NCBI RefSeq assembly: GCF_014648655.1
Contig: NZ_BMRN01000057.1
Location: forward strand, 1 to 32,597
Length of the DNA stretch: 32,597 bases
Source: Streptomyces atratus
GTDB taxonomy: Bacteria; Actinomycetota; Actinomycetes; Streptomycetales; Streptomycetaceae
Direction of reading: 5' to 3'
Under the pieces are notes generated by a model that saw only the letters and a list, made by a program, of their open reading frames with translations, ran no database searches and was not told where the DNA came from. The position numbers and the translations under genes were made by a program. This document shows, one piece after another, positions 7,908 to 15,719 of this stretch; position 1 is the stretch's first letter; every line of letters begins with the position of its first letter.

Positions 7908-8408
7908 ACTCCGGGGGCGTCACACATTCCGGCGCGGCGGAGGCCGGGCTGAGTGCGTGGTGCCCGCCGTCCGCACTTGTGGAACTGGAGGAACCACAAA
8001 CTCGCATCACGATCAGGACATCGCGTGCGGCGCCCTGGGCACGCACCTGGAACCGCGAAGCCGAAGCGCACGCCCCGCCCCCGCCCGGACCATGCACCGG
8101 TTGCGGGACCTGTTGCGGATCAGCGGCGGACACACATGGATCCACCGGGTACCGGACATCGGCCTGGGGCGTCCGGGCCCGCAGGCTGCCGCTCCCGGGC
8201 CCCCGCACTCGAACGAACCCTCGCCCCCCACCCGGGCCAAGGCCCTGCCGGCAGGCCATGACGCAGGCGTAGAGCGTCGGCAACCGGCGACAACGCCGCA
8301 GACGGGCGTGCCAGACCTCGCTCACCCGCGCTGACAGCCGACCTCCGGTTTCGTGCGCCTCGATCGGCCGGACAGACCCCAGCCACCTCCTTCGGATCGG
8401 AGTACCTC
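7908..8408. other. Gene-free interval
   Basis: About 500 bp separate the thioredoxin and methyltransferase genes. Several frames are open on both strands, but none shows motifs, a good ribosome binding site or consistent composition. No RNA gene, repeat or recognisable remnant was seen. Confidence 0.4.
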
Positions 8409-9281
8409 ATGCACCACCACGTTCACCGCCATACCCATGAGCACGCCCACGACATCGACTGGGACGCTCTCTGCTCCCATCTGGAACGCGAGGCCGAACT
8501 GCACACCCCCGCGCTCACCCAGGCCACGAACTGGCTGCGCGATCTGCTGGGCGGCGCCGGCGTGAGGCGCGTACTCGACGTCGGCAGTGGGCCGGGCGTA
8601 GTCGCCGGCCTGCTCGCCGACGCCTTCCCGGACGCCGAGGTGGCCGCGGTCGACCAGTCGCCTGCCCTGCTGGAGCGGGCCCGCACGCGCTCGTCCGGCC
8701 GTATCGCCACCCAACAGGCCGACCTCCCGGACGAGTTCGGCAGGCTCGGCACGGCCGATCTGATCTGGTCCGCCAACACCGTCCACCATCTCGGCGACCA
8801 GCAGGCGGCATTGACAGCCCTCGCCGCCTCCCTGCGCCCCGGCGGGCTGCTCGCCGTGGCCGAACGCGGCCTGCCCGTACGCTTCCTCCCCCGCGACATC
8901 GGCCTGGGCCGCCCTGGACTCCAGGCCCGCCTGGACGCCGGCAACGAGGACGGCTTCACCACCATGCGCGCCGAACTCCCGGGTTTTGTGGGTGAGGTCG
9001 AGGACTGGCCCGCCATGCTGGCCCGGGCCGGTCTCGTCCCTACCGGCACGCGTACTTTTCTCACCGACCTGCCGGCCCCACTCGGACTCCCGGCTCGGGA
9101 GTACCTGCGCACCCGTCTCGCCCGGCAACGCGACCAGTTCGGCGAGCACCTGAACGACGAGGACCGCACGGCCCTGGACGCTCTCCTGCATGCCGACGCC
9201 CCCACCGGCATCCTCTGGCGGCCCGACGCCTTCTACCTCACCGCCACCACTGTCCACACCGCCCGCTCCCGCACCGCCTAG
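8409..9281 (+). CDS. Class I SAM methyltransferase with a His-rich N-terminus
   Basis: This 290-aa protein has the SAM-binding motif I VLDVGSGPG at about residues 55-64, the acidic end of strand 2 (VAAVDQSPALLERA), and motif IV-like DLIWSANTVHHL, followed by LRPGGLLAV. This is the Methyltransf_25/ubiE-like fold. The first 14 residues contain eight histidines in an alternating pattern (MHHHVHRHTHEHAH), a likely metal-binding tail not needed for the methyltransferase fold. The substrate is unknown. The gene follows a thioredoxin and a flavoprotein and converges on the XRE-cupin regulator. A GGATCGGAG segment just before ATG 8409 can serve as a ribosome binding site. Confidence 0.88.
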   Translation: MHHHVHRHTHEHAHDIDWDALCSHLEREAELHTPALTQATNWLRDLLGGAGVRRVLDVGSGPGVVAGLLADAFPDAEVAAVDQSPALLERARTRSSGRIATQQADLPDEFGRLGTADLIWSANTVHHLGDQQAALTALAASLRPGGLLAVAERGLPVRFLPRDIGLGRPGLQARLDAGNEDGFTTMRAELPGFVGEVEDWPAMLARAGLVPTGTRTFLTDLPAPLGLPAREYLRTRLARQRDQFGEHLNDEDRTALDALLHADAPTGILWRPDAFYLTATTVHTARSRTA

Positions 9282-9558
9282 AAGATCACTGAAAACGTTT
9301 CAGGGTCTGGCCTCGCCCGGTCCGGCGCGAGGCCGGGGCCGGCGGGCCGGCGGGCAATGGTGGATCGCGGACTGCATGACCGGGCCGGGCGCCGGTCGGA
9401 CAGCTGTCCGGCGACGGTGGCACCGGCAAAGGAACCGGCACCGAAGCGCGACAGGGATCCCGCAGTTCGCCCGGCCCGGCGGTTCGCGCCCTGATCCAGT
9501 ACCGCCCTGCCGCTCGCCGTGTCTTTTGAGGGGCGGTTTCGGAAGTGGGCCTTTCCGG

Positions 9559-10158
9559 TCAGGCGGATGGCTCCGCGCGGGACTGGGGCTTGGCCCGGAC
9601 GTGCACGCGTTCCCCCTGGGGGCCGAACAGGTTGAGCACCTCCACGGGGGACTCGCCCGCAGGGCCGAACCAGTGTGGCAGGCGGGTGTCGAACTCGGCC
9701 GCCTCACCCGGCCCCATGACCAGGTCGTGGTCGGCCAGGATGAGCCGCACCCGCCCGGACAGGACGTACAGCCACTCGTGCCCCTCGTGCGTGACCGGAT
9801 CAGGCCGGTTGTGCTCCGCAGGGATGACCGACTTCCAGGCTTGCAGGCCCCCCGGCTGCGTCGACAGCGGAATCACCGTACGGCCGTGGTGGACGCGGGG
9901 CTTGCAGCGGATCCGCGGGTCGCCGACCTCCGGCGCCCCGACGAGTTCGTCCAGGGGTACCTGGTGGGCCTGCGCGATGGGCAGCAACAGCTCCAGGCTC
10001 GGGCGGCGCTGCCCCGACTCCAGTCTCGACAGCGTGCTCTTGGAGATGCCAGTGGCCTCGGCCAGCGCCGACAGGGACACGCCGCGCTGGGCGCGGATGC
10101 GCCTGAGGCGGGAGCCGACCTGGGCCAGCGTGGCGGCGATGGGTGATTGTTCGTCCAT
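9559..10158 (-). CDS. XRE-cupin transcriptional regulator
   Basis: This is a 199-aa protein. ATG 10158 is chosen because its first residues (MDEQSPIAATLAQ) are conserved in the decayed paralogue at 6316. An XRE helix-turn-helix occupies residues about 12-70 (RIRAQRGVSLSALAEATGIS, then STLSRLESGQRRPSLELLL). A small cupin barrel follows at about 115-185 (HEGHEWLYVLSGRVRLIL, GPGEAAEFDTRLPHWF), probably the ligand or metal sensor. Regulators of this design usually control an adjacent or divergent oxidoreductase, amine or sulfur-metabolism gene. Here the divergent gene is only a stub (10250 onward), so its remaining natural target may be the flavoprotein at 6408, which has the same upstream motif. 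Confidence 0.92.
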   Translation of the reverse strand: MDEQSPIAATLAQVGSRLRRIRAQRGVSLSALAEATGISKSTLSRLESGQRRPSLELLLPIAQAHQVPLDELVGAPEVGDPRIRCKPRVHHGRTVIPLSTQPGGLQAWKSVIPAEHNRPDPVTHEGHEWLYVLSGRVRLILADHDLVMGPGEAAEFDTRLPHWFGPAGESPVEVLNLFGPQGERVHVRAKPQSRAEPSA

Positions 10159-10189
10159 CCCCCCATTCCACCTCTCGCATCCCAGAAAC

Positions 10190-10203
10190 GGCAACAGAAG
10201 TTG
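10190..10203. promoter_or_regulatory. Candidate operator of the XRE-cupin regulator
   Basis: GGCAACAGAAGTTG is identical to 6348-6361. It lies 32 bp upstream of the regulator's ATG and 47 bp before the stub's TTG start, a position suited to autoregulation and control of a divergent gene. Confidence 0.55.
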
Positions 10204-10235
10204 TCGCTCCAGGGCCGGGCGCGCACTGTCCCGGC

Positions 10236-10285
10236 AGGAGGTTGTTTTCTTGATCAAAACGACGAACGACACGAACAGCAAGGCA
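10236..10285 (+). pseudogene. 5' stub of a second flavoprotein-type gene
   Basis: AGGAGG at 10236-10241 is followed 8 nt later by TTG ATC AAA ACG ACG AAC GAC ACG (LIKTTNDT). The flavoprotein gene begins GGAGG, 8 nt, GTG ATC AAG ACG ACG GTG AAT ACG (MIKTTVNT). Ribosome binding site, spacing and first codons therefore correspond, but the similarity ends after about ten codons and no flavoprotein sequence follows. It looks like the start of a deleted paralogue. Confidence 0.55.
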
Positions 10286-10295
10286 CGGCACGGTG

Positions 10296-10493
10296 TCAGC
10301 CGCAGCACAGGGCCATGCGGGCGATGCCGGCCTTGCCGATACCGCCGACGTGCTCGGTTCGCTGCGTGGCCTCGTGGAAGACCTTCTCGCAGTGGATGAA
10401 GACGCTGGCCGGGCAGCCGGCACGGGCGGGGGTGAGAACGTCCCACGCCCGGCCGCGGACAGTGGCGAATTCCTCCTGGGCCGGCGTGTCCAT
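10296..10493 (-). CDS. Small Cys-containing protein, unknown function
   Basis: This 65-aa ORF has a very strong third-position G/C bias and a plausible ribosome binding site (AGGAAG on the minus strand just upstream of ATG 10493), both arguing for real coding. The protein starts MDTPAQEEFATVRGRAWDVL and ends with MALCCG. It has four cysteines (in the pieces GCPASV, HCEKV and LCCG), with the last pair at the C-terminus. No family is recognised. Its stop lies at the point where the flavoprotein stub ends, so it may itself be a truncated gene placed here by the rearrangement. Confidence 0.5.
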   Translation of the reverse strand: MDTPAQEEFATVRGRAWDVLTPARAGCPASVFIHCEKVFHEATQRTEHVGGIGKAGIARMALCCG

Positions 10494-10658
10494 CGTCTTC
10501 TTCCTGTCCGCGTCATGCCGGTGCGGCAGGTCGGCGGGTGCGGGGGTGGTGGTGTTCTTCGGCGAGGCGTTCCAGGGCCGCGACGGCACGGAGTGCGGGC
10601 GGGGGTTCGTCGGCGGTCTGCGTCCTGTGTCACCTGGCCGGTTGGGTAACGGAGTCCT

Positions 10659-11399
10659 TCAGGGAAGCGGATGGGGTGTCTCTGTGGGGGCGCGCAGGTG
10701 CCAGACGCGCGCCGGGGGGAGGTTGCCCCATACGGTGCGGCAGCCGGTGGCGTGGGTCTGCTGGAAGGTGTCGAGCACGTGGGTGACTCCGCTGTGCCGG
10801 GCCAGGCTCCGGGAGGTGCCCAGCAGTGCGCGCAGGCGGGCAGCGCCGCGGTAGCCGAAGTACGTCAGGTGGCCGCCGGGCTTGAGTGCGCTCAGGTAGC
10901 CGGCGAGCAGATCGGACACCTCGCGGGGGTGGAAGTTGGCGAACGGCAGCCCGGAGACGATCACGTCGTAGCGCGCCTGCGGGTCGAGCTCTGCCACCGG
11001 TCCTGCGAACAGTGCGATGCGTTCTTGGTGGAGCGCCAGCCGGGGGTCGGCGCGCAGGTCAGCGGCGAGCAGGCGAGCGAAGCGGGGGTTGGCCTCGACG
11101 AGGTCCAGGGTGTCCTCGGGGCCGAGCAGGTCCGCCAGCACCCGGGAGACCGCGCCGGTTCCGGCACCGACCTCCAGTACGGCGCGCGGCTGCCCGGTGC
11201 GGTGCGCCAGCGGCGCGGCGAGCGCCGCGGCGAGGCGACGGCCGCTTGGGGTCACCGCCCCGGTCGTGCGGAAGGTCCGGAACGTCTCGGCGAAGAACAG
11301 CCGGCGGTCGGCGAGGCGTCGTGCCGGGGTCCGCCGGGCGGGGGATGTGCGTGTCGGGGAGAAGACCATGGCATGGACGCTAAGCAGCGGCGGGCGCAT
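10659..11399 (-). CDS. Class I SAM methyltransferase, PmtA/KsgA-like
   Basis: This 246-aa protein has motif I VLEVGAGTGAVS at about residues 75-86, motif II DLVEANPRFARLL, and a motif IV-like SGLPFANF. That last motif resembles phospholipid N-methyltransferases (PmtA) and the rRNA dimethyladenosine transferase fold. ATG 11399 gives the longest frame; ATG 11369 (MVFSPTRTSPARR) is equally possible, and neither has a strong ribosome binding site. It is divergent from the sensor kinase at 11502 with about 100 bp between, so the two may share regulation. The substrate (lipid or other) is not determined by the sequence. Confidence 0.82.
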   Translation of the reverse strand: MRPPLLSVHAMVFSPTRTSPARRTPARRLADRRLFFAETFRTFRTTGAVTPSGRRLAAALAAPLAHRTGQPRAVLEVGAGTGAVSRVLADLLGPEDTLDLVEANPRFARLLAADLRADPRLALHQERIALFAGPVAELDPQARYDVIVSGLPFANFHPREVSDLLAGYLSALKPGGHLTYFGYRGAARLRALLGTSRSLARHSGVTHVLDTFQQTHATGCRTVWGNLPPARVWHLRAPTETPHPLP

Positions 11400-11501
11400 C
11401 GGAATCTTCTGATGTGTGACGAAGACCCCGGACGAAAGCAGGGGGTCTTGATGGCCGTTCGCCGGGGTCCATGGGGGCAGGAGCGTCCCTAGGATGGCGA
11501 G

Positions 11502-12704
11502 GTGAAATCCGAGCCGGGGCGCAACGTGCCGTTGTGGGTGGAGATGCCGTCAGCGGTGCTGCTCGCCCTGCTGTCCACGCTGGAGGGCTTCCGGTCGGCC
11601 GGTGACACCCTGGCCGATCCGGCACCGTGGGTGGCGGCGACCGCCTCGTTCGCGGTGCTCGCCCGCTACAGGGTTTCGCGGGTGGTGGCGGGCCTGGCGC
11701 TGGTCTCGGTCGGCCTGGGCTCTGTGTTTCCTTTGTTGGTGATGCTTTATCACTTTGCCTCGCGGGGCCGGTTGCGGGCGGTGTGGGTGTGCCTGGGTAT
11801 CGCTTTGGCTGCCGGGTTGCCGTGGCTGGCGGCTGCGTTGGTGCTGGGGCGCCCCTTGTCCGGGGGACGGCTGAGTACCTGGACCGGCGCGGGTGTCGGC
11901 AATGCCGTGCTGGTGGCTCTGGCCTTGGCGCTGGGTATGTGGGCGGGCAGCCGGCGCAGACTGCTGGGTGCGCTGACGGACCAGGTGGAACAGCTGCGGG
12001 TGGAGCGTGAACTCCGCGCTGAACAGGCACGGTTGGCGGAGCGGGCGCGAATCGCCCGCGAGATGCACGATGTGCTCGCACACCGGCTGAGTCTGCTGAT
12101 GCTGCATGCCGGGGTGCTTCAGCTGCGTGCTGAGGGAATGTCACCGGCCGGCCTGGAGCGGTTGACCCTGTTGCGCAGTACAGCCGGACAGGCGCTGGAC
12201 GATCTGCGCGAGGTGCTGGGGGCACTGCGCTCCGGCCGGCCCGCCGGGGCCGATGGGGCGCCCGCTGTCATGGCGCCGGCCCTGCCGGGGCTGGCGGAGC
12301 TGCTCACCGAGGCACGGGCCGCCGGCCAGGTGATCGAGTCGGTGGTGTCCGGTGATGTGGAGCGCGCGTCCACCAGCCATCGTCTGGCGGTACACCGGCT
12401 CGTACGGGAGGCCCTGACCAATGCCCGCAGGCATGCCCATGACGCGCCTGTGACGGTGAGTGTGCACTACGGACCGTCGGCCACCACGGTGGAAGTCGTC
12501 AACGGGCCGGCCGGACGCGCCGGGGAGTCCGCGGTCCTGGGGGGTTTTGCGGTGCCCGGTGGCTATGGACTGATCGGTCTGGCGGAGCGAGTCGCGGCGC
12601 TGGGCGGTCACTTGCACACCGGTTCCTGCGGGGGCGGTTGGCGGGTCTTTGCCCGGCTGCCCACCACCTGCGCACCCGTTCGTCCGCCGGTGTCCGCCCC
12701 GTGA
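11502..12704 (+). CDS. Two-component sensor histidine kinase, NarL/DesK type
   Basis: This 400-aa kinase starts at GTG 11502. The N-terminal 150 residues form about four to five membrane helices with little extracellular sequence, so it probably senses a membrane signal. The dimerisation/phosphoacceptor helix (HisKA_3) reads ARIAREMHDVLAHRLSLL, with the phosphorylated His at residue 189. The ATPase domain has the N-box REALTNARRHAH and the G-box GYGLIGLAERVAALGGHL. The stop overlaps the response-regulator start as GTGA, so the pair is translationally coupled. Confidence 0.93.
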   Translation: MKSEPGRNVPLWVEMPSAVLLALLSTLEGFRSAGDTLADPAPWVAATASFAVLARYRVSRVVAGLALVSVGLGSVFPLLVMLYHFASRGRLRAVWVCLGIALAAGLPWLAAALVLGRPLSGGRLSTWTGAGVGNAVLVALALALGMWAGSRRRLLGALTDQVEQLRVERELRAEQARLAERARIAREMHDVLAHRLSLLMLHAGVLQLRAEGMSPAGLERLTLLRSTAGQALDDLREVLGALRSGRPAGADGAPAVMAPALPGLAELLTEARAAGQVIESVVSGDVERASTSHRLAVHRLVREALTNARRHAHDAPVTVSVHYGPSATTVEVVNGPAGRAGESAVLGGFAVPGGYGLIGLAERVAALGGHLHTGSCGGGWRVFARLPTTCAPVRPPVSAP

Positions 12705-13357
12705 TCAATATTCTGGTGGTCGATGACGACGCCCTGGTGCGGCTCGGTCTTGTCGACCTGCTGTCCACCGACCCGGAACTGACCGTCGTCGCCGAGGCGG
12801 CGGACGGCCTTGCCGCTGTCGAACAGGCGAGCGGGCACCGGGTCGATGTTGCCCTGGTCGATGTGCGGATGCCGCGGATGGACGGCATCGCCGCGACCCG
12901 CCGGCTGCGCGCGCTCCCAGACCCGCCGCGAGTGATCACCCTGACCACCTTCGATCTGGATGAGTACGTCTACGATGCGCTCGCCGCCGGAGCGGACGGC
13001 TTCCTGCTCAAGGACACCGAACCGCGCGAGATCATCCGCGCAGTGCATGTGGTGGCGGACGGGCAGGGCATGCTGCATCCGGCTGCCGCCCGTCGCCTGA
13101 TCGACCGCTTCCACAGTGCCGCCCGCCCCGAAGCGCGGGAAGCCCGCACCCGGGTCGAGGGCCTGACACCTCGTGAGACGGATGTCCTGGCACGGCTCGC
13201 GCTGGGCGATTCCAACGCGCAGATCGCGGCGGCGCTGGGCATGCGCGAAAGTACCGTCAAGGCACACGTCAGCCGGATCCTCGGTGCGCTCGGCGCCGGC
13301 AACCGCGTCCAGGCCGCCCTGCTGGCCCGCGACGCGGGGCTGGGCGGCCTCGGCTGA
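12701..13357 (+). CDS. NarL/FixJ-family response regulator
   Basis: This 218-aa regulator starts at GTG 12701, overlapping the kinase stop by 4 bp. The receiver domain has the acidic pocket VVDDD at residues 5-9, the phospho-acceptor Asp54 in VALVDVRMPRMDG, and the conserved Thr/Lys positions (TLTTF, LLKDTEP). A LuxR-type helix-turn-helix occupies the C-terminus (LTPRETDVLARLALGDSNAQ, then STVKAHVSRIL). It is the partner of the upstream kinase. No transporter is adjacent, so its target may be the divergent methyltransferase at 10659 or lie elsewhere. Confidence 0.94.
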   Translation: MINILVVDDDALVRLGLVDLLSTDPELTVVAEAADGLAAVEQASGHRVDVALVDVRMPRMDGIAATRRLRALPDPPRVITLTTFDLDEYVYDALAAGADGFLLKDTEPREIIRAVHVVADGQGMLHPAAARRLIDRFHSAARPEAREARTRVEGLTPRETDVLARLALGDSNAQIAAALGMRESTVKAHVSRILGALGAGNRVQAALLARDAGLGGLG

Positions 13358-13915
13358 CCGGTTCGCCGCGGGGGAGGCCGTCCGTCCCGGGCCGCCCCGT
13401 GGCAGGCCGCCGGTGCCGGACGAAGGGAGGCGAGTGGTGAGCGCGTCCCCTTTGACGGCGCTGTTTTTGGAGGCTGCCCGAAAAAAAGGGGCTGTGGACA
13501 GGGCGGTTGGGCTGAGAGTCCGGGACCGTGGAAGAGGTCGTGCTTCGGCTGGAGGAGCTGTTGACGTGGGGCTCGTCGAAGAGGATCCAGTGGACCGGCT
13601 CGCCTTCCCGAGCCGACGGGTGGTCGCCGTGCGCGCCGTCAAGGGGCCGCATCGCACGCGCGCCGAGCGCGCACTGAGGCCCGCCCGGAGGCTCTGACCG
13701 GGTACCGCCCGCCCCGGCCGACGTGGCCACCGCCTTGCCGCCGAGTTGTTCCAGGCCCCCATCGCCTCCGGCCCTGCCCGGCTGTTACAAGACAGCGACA
13801 GAGCCCCGATGAACGTCTGCCTCCACTGTGCCGTCGTTTCTAGTGACTACGCCAATCGACACGTAGGTGCCCTTTGGCGCGAAAGGCTGTTCTCACCATA
13901 GAAAGGGGTAGATCT
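13358..13915. other. Gene-free interval
   Basis: About 560 bp follow the response regulator. Open frames on both strands lack recognisable motifs. On the minus strand a stretch near 13560-13620 (EPVHWILFDEPHVN) reads like protein sequence but could not be assigned. An A7G4 run occurs near 13480-13490. The last 60 bp hold the ribosome binding site of the next gene. Confidence 0.4.
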
Positions 13916-13918
13916 GTG

Positions 13919-14326
13919 ATGATCTCGAAGCGGCACTTTTTGCGCACAGCCGTCGTCGGTGTCCTCGGCGCGGCCTCCCTTGCCATCGCGGGCACCGCGA
14001 TGGCAGCCACCCCGGCCGCGAACGTCGTCGTCGCGCAGAAGGCCGTACCCGCCAAGGCAGGCATCACGGCCGAGCCGTCGGTGTCCTCCGTCCGCGCCTG
14101 GCAGCTGTTCCGGGTCACGGGTGGGACCACCGGTCTCAAGGCGGGCAGCAAGGTGACTCTTCAGCAGAAGCAGCACGGCAAGTGGGTCAGCCTGCCCGCG
14201 TCCACGAGCATCTCGCGAAACGGCTCCTACTCACTCGGCGTCAAGCTCGGGCTGAAGGGCAAGAACGATCTGCGCATCGTCAGCGGCACCACGGCCTCAC
14301 CGGTCTTCAACGTGACAGTCCGCTGA
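13919..14326 (+). CDS. Small secreted protein, bacterial Ig-like fold suspected
   Basis: This 135-aa precursor starts at ATG 13919 (GTG 13916 is possible; AAAGGGG at 13902-13908 serves either). Residues 1-30 are a classical signal peptide: basic head ISKRHFLR, hydrophobic core TAVVGVLGAASLAIAGT, and an AMA-AT cleavage site. The mature part of about 105 residues is rich in Thr, Ser, Gly and Val with alternating beta-type sequence (KAGSKVTLQQKQHGKWVSLP, FNVTVR at the end). This suggests a single Ig-like or calcium-independent beta-sandwich domain exported by the Sec system. The function is unknown. It has its own ribosome binding site and is isolated from its neighbours. Confidence 0.82.
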   Translation: MISKRHFLRTAVVGVLGAASLAIAGTAMAATPAANVVVAQKAVPAKAGITAEPSVSSVRAWQLFRVTGGTTGLKAGSKVTLQQKQHGKWVSLPASTSISRNGSYSLGVKLGLKGKNDLRIVSGTTASPVFNVTVR

Positions 14327-14390
14327 GACGCGCCACCATCACTGCAGAGATGGTCCTGCTGCCGGGCACCGGGGTGGCTTCACCTGCCCC

Positions 14391-14441
14391 GGTGCCCGGT
14401 GCCCGGTGCCCGGTGCCCGGTGCCCGGTGTGCTGGTGTGCT
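14391..14441. repeat. 7-bp tandem repeat followed by two 8-bp units
   Basis: Five perfect copies of GGTGCCC (14391-14425) run into two copies of GGTGTGCT (14426-14441). The array is intergenic, downstream of the secreted-protein gene. Confidence 0.95.
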
Positions 14442-14468
14442 GGTGGTGCGGGCCCGGCCGGTACCGCC

Positions 14469-14548
14469 GGTGACCTGGTGACCTGGTGACCTGGTGACCT
14501 GGTGACCTGGTGACCTGGTGACCTGGTGACCCGGTGACCTGGTGACCC
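14469..14548. repeat. 8-bp tandem repeat, ten copies
   Basis: The unit GGTGACCT is repeated ten times head to tail; copies eight and ten read GGTGACCC. The unit length is not a multiple of three and the array crosses no gene, so it is a simple-sequence tract prone to slippage. It shares the GGTG core with the 7-bp array 28 bp upstream, suggesting common origin. Confidence 0.96.
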
Positions 14549-14701
14549 GGGTCGGGAGCGGCGTCGATGCCGCCGAGGGTGGGGTGGGTCTCGGCCTGCC
14601 GGACCTGGTGGATCACGGTGCCGCGCGCCTTACGGTCGCTGTTGTGGGGTCTTCGCGGGTGAGAGCCGCGCGGAAGTTCTCCAGGGCACGCGGGGAATGT
14701 G

Positions 14702-14737
14702 ACGAGGCCCTTTCCCGGTGGAGGGGAAGGGCCTCGT
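14702..14737. terminator. Hairpin, terminator-like
   Basis: Arms 14702-14716 and 14723-14737 (ACGAGGCCCTT... and ...AAGGGCCTCGT) pair almost completely, with one T bulge. The shape is that of a strong rho-independent-type hairpin without a long U-tract. Confidence 0.6.
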
Positions 14738-14772
14738 GAGTGAGCGCTGGGCAGGCCTTGCACCTGCATTTC

Positions 14773-14795
14773 CCCGCAGGAAGCGGGGCGTCTTT
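14773..14795 (+). terminator. Hairpin followed by a T-rich stretch
   Basis: CCCCGC-AGGAA-GCGGGG is followed by CGTCTTT, a compact terminator-like structure in the plus direction. No intact gene ends just upstream, so it may be the end of a lost element. Confidence 0.45.
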
Positions 14796-15104
14796 CCTTG
14801 GACCACCAACGCAGTGTCAGTCGCCGTGAGTTGCGGCGAACTGTCAAGATCAACTATAGCGCATGCGGTCGTCGGCCGGCTCCGGCCGAAGCGCGGCGGC
14901 TGTTGCCGGGTTTCCGGCCCGGCGACACCGAGGGCGACTGTGGCGGACAAGTCCTGGCCGGTCCCGGGTGTGCCACCGGGCAGAAAACACCCATGACCGC
15001 CATGGGTGCACGCCCTCGGTGCGGCCGGCCGGTTGCCGAGGTCCCGGGCGGCCACCGGGGGAGCTCGCGTCTTGTCAGTGGCGCCGGCCCGGTCGTCGGC
15101 ACCG

Positions 15105-15262
15105 AGACGCTGGGGACTCACTTCGAAGCGGCGGAACATGTCCGCCAGGAACCGGCCCAGGAGGGCTTGAGCGTCATCGAGACGCTTGAGCCCGTCGTGA
15201 CCAAAGCGGAATATCTCGTACCCCTTGAGCTTGGGGTCCCGGTCTTCGGCGACCATCTGCAA
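15105..15262 (-). pseudogene. C-terminal fragment, possibly nuclease-like
   Basis: About 52 residues on the minus strand (QMVAEDRDPKLKGYEIFRFG, then LLGRFLADMFRRFEVSP) have the look of the last part of a PD-(D/E)XK/DUF559-like domain, in which D-R-x-L-x-x-x-G-Y-x-x-x-R-F precedes the terminal helix. Beyond residue 55 the frame degrades into low-complexity sequence. There is no start signal, and the preceding DNA belongs to another remnant, so this is a fragment. Confidence 0.4.
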
Positions 15263-15270
15263 AGCAGTGG

Positions 15271-15600
15271 TCAGGACTTGTGGACGCGGCCTTCCGGTTT
15301 GGGCGCGGTGATCTCGGCCGCTGTGCGGCGGGCTTCCTCGCGTACGTCCGGGTCATGGTGGCGAAGGAGGGGTTCGATCAGCGGCCGGGCCTGCGGGTCC
15401 TGCGTGGCGCCGAGGATGCAGACGGCGTGTGCGAGGAGTTGGGGCGTCATCTGAGGCATGGCCGGGGCCGGCGGCTCGACGAGGTCCAGGGGCAGGCCGT
15501 GCCGGTCGAATGCCTCGCTGATCGAGTTCAGGGCGCGGTTTCACGGACCTCGGTCACGGGTTCGCCGACGGCCAGGCTGACGAGACGTCCCGCTCACCAG
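15271..15600 (-). pseudogene. Frameshifted fragment of a HEAT-repeat protein
   Basis: The minus strand encodes HEAT-like helical repeats: AVGEPVTEVRET, then after a one-base frameshift near 15540 SISEAFDRHGLPLDL, then ILGATQDPQARPLIEPLLRH and HDPDVREEARRTAAEI. The piece ends at a stop near 15271. HEAT repeats are protein-interaction scaffolds. The N-terminal part is missing where the IS256 remnant begins, suggesting that insertion destroyed the gene. Confidence 0.6.
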
Positions 15601-15719
15601 GGGTGCGGCATCCGCGTCGAGAGCGGTGCCACGCAGGCGGCCCCGAGGACCGCGGCGGCGACGTCACGCCGGTCTGGACCGTGGTCGGTCGGCGCATCAA
15701 GAGCCGCGAACAGGTGCTT

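Noticed and set aside
9289..9303. CTGAAAACGTTTCAG as a terminator between two convergent genes
   Set aside because: The arms are only six bases and AT-rich; too weak to call although the position is suitable.
13560..13640. Minus-strand stretch reading EPVHWILFDEPHVN as a transposase or enzyme fragment
   Set aside because: No family could be matched and the surrounding frame is unconvincing; recorded only as an oddity in the gene-free interval.
14469..14548. Short CRISPR-like array
   Set aside because: The units are 8 bp and contiguous with no spacers; this is a simple tandem repeat.
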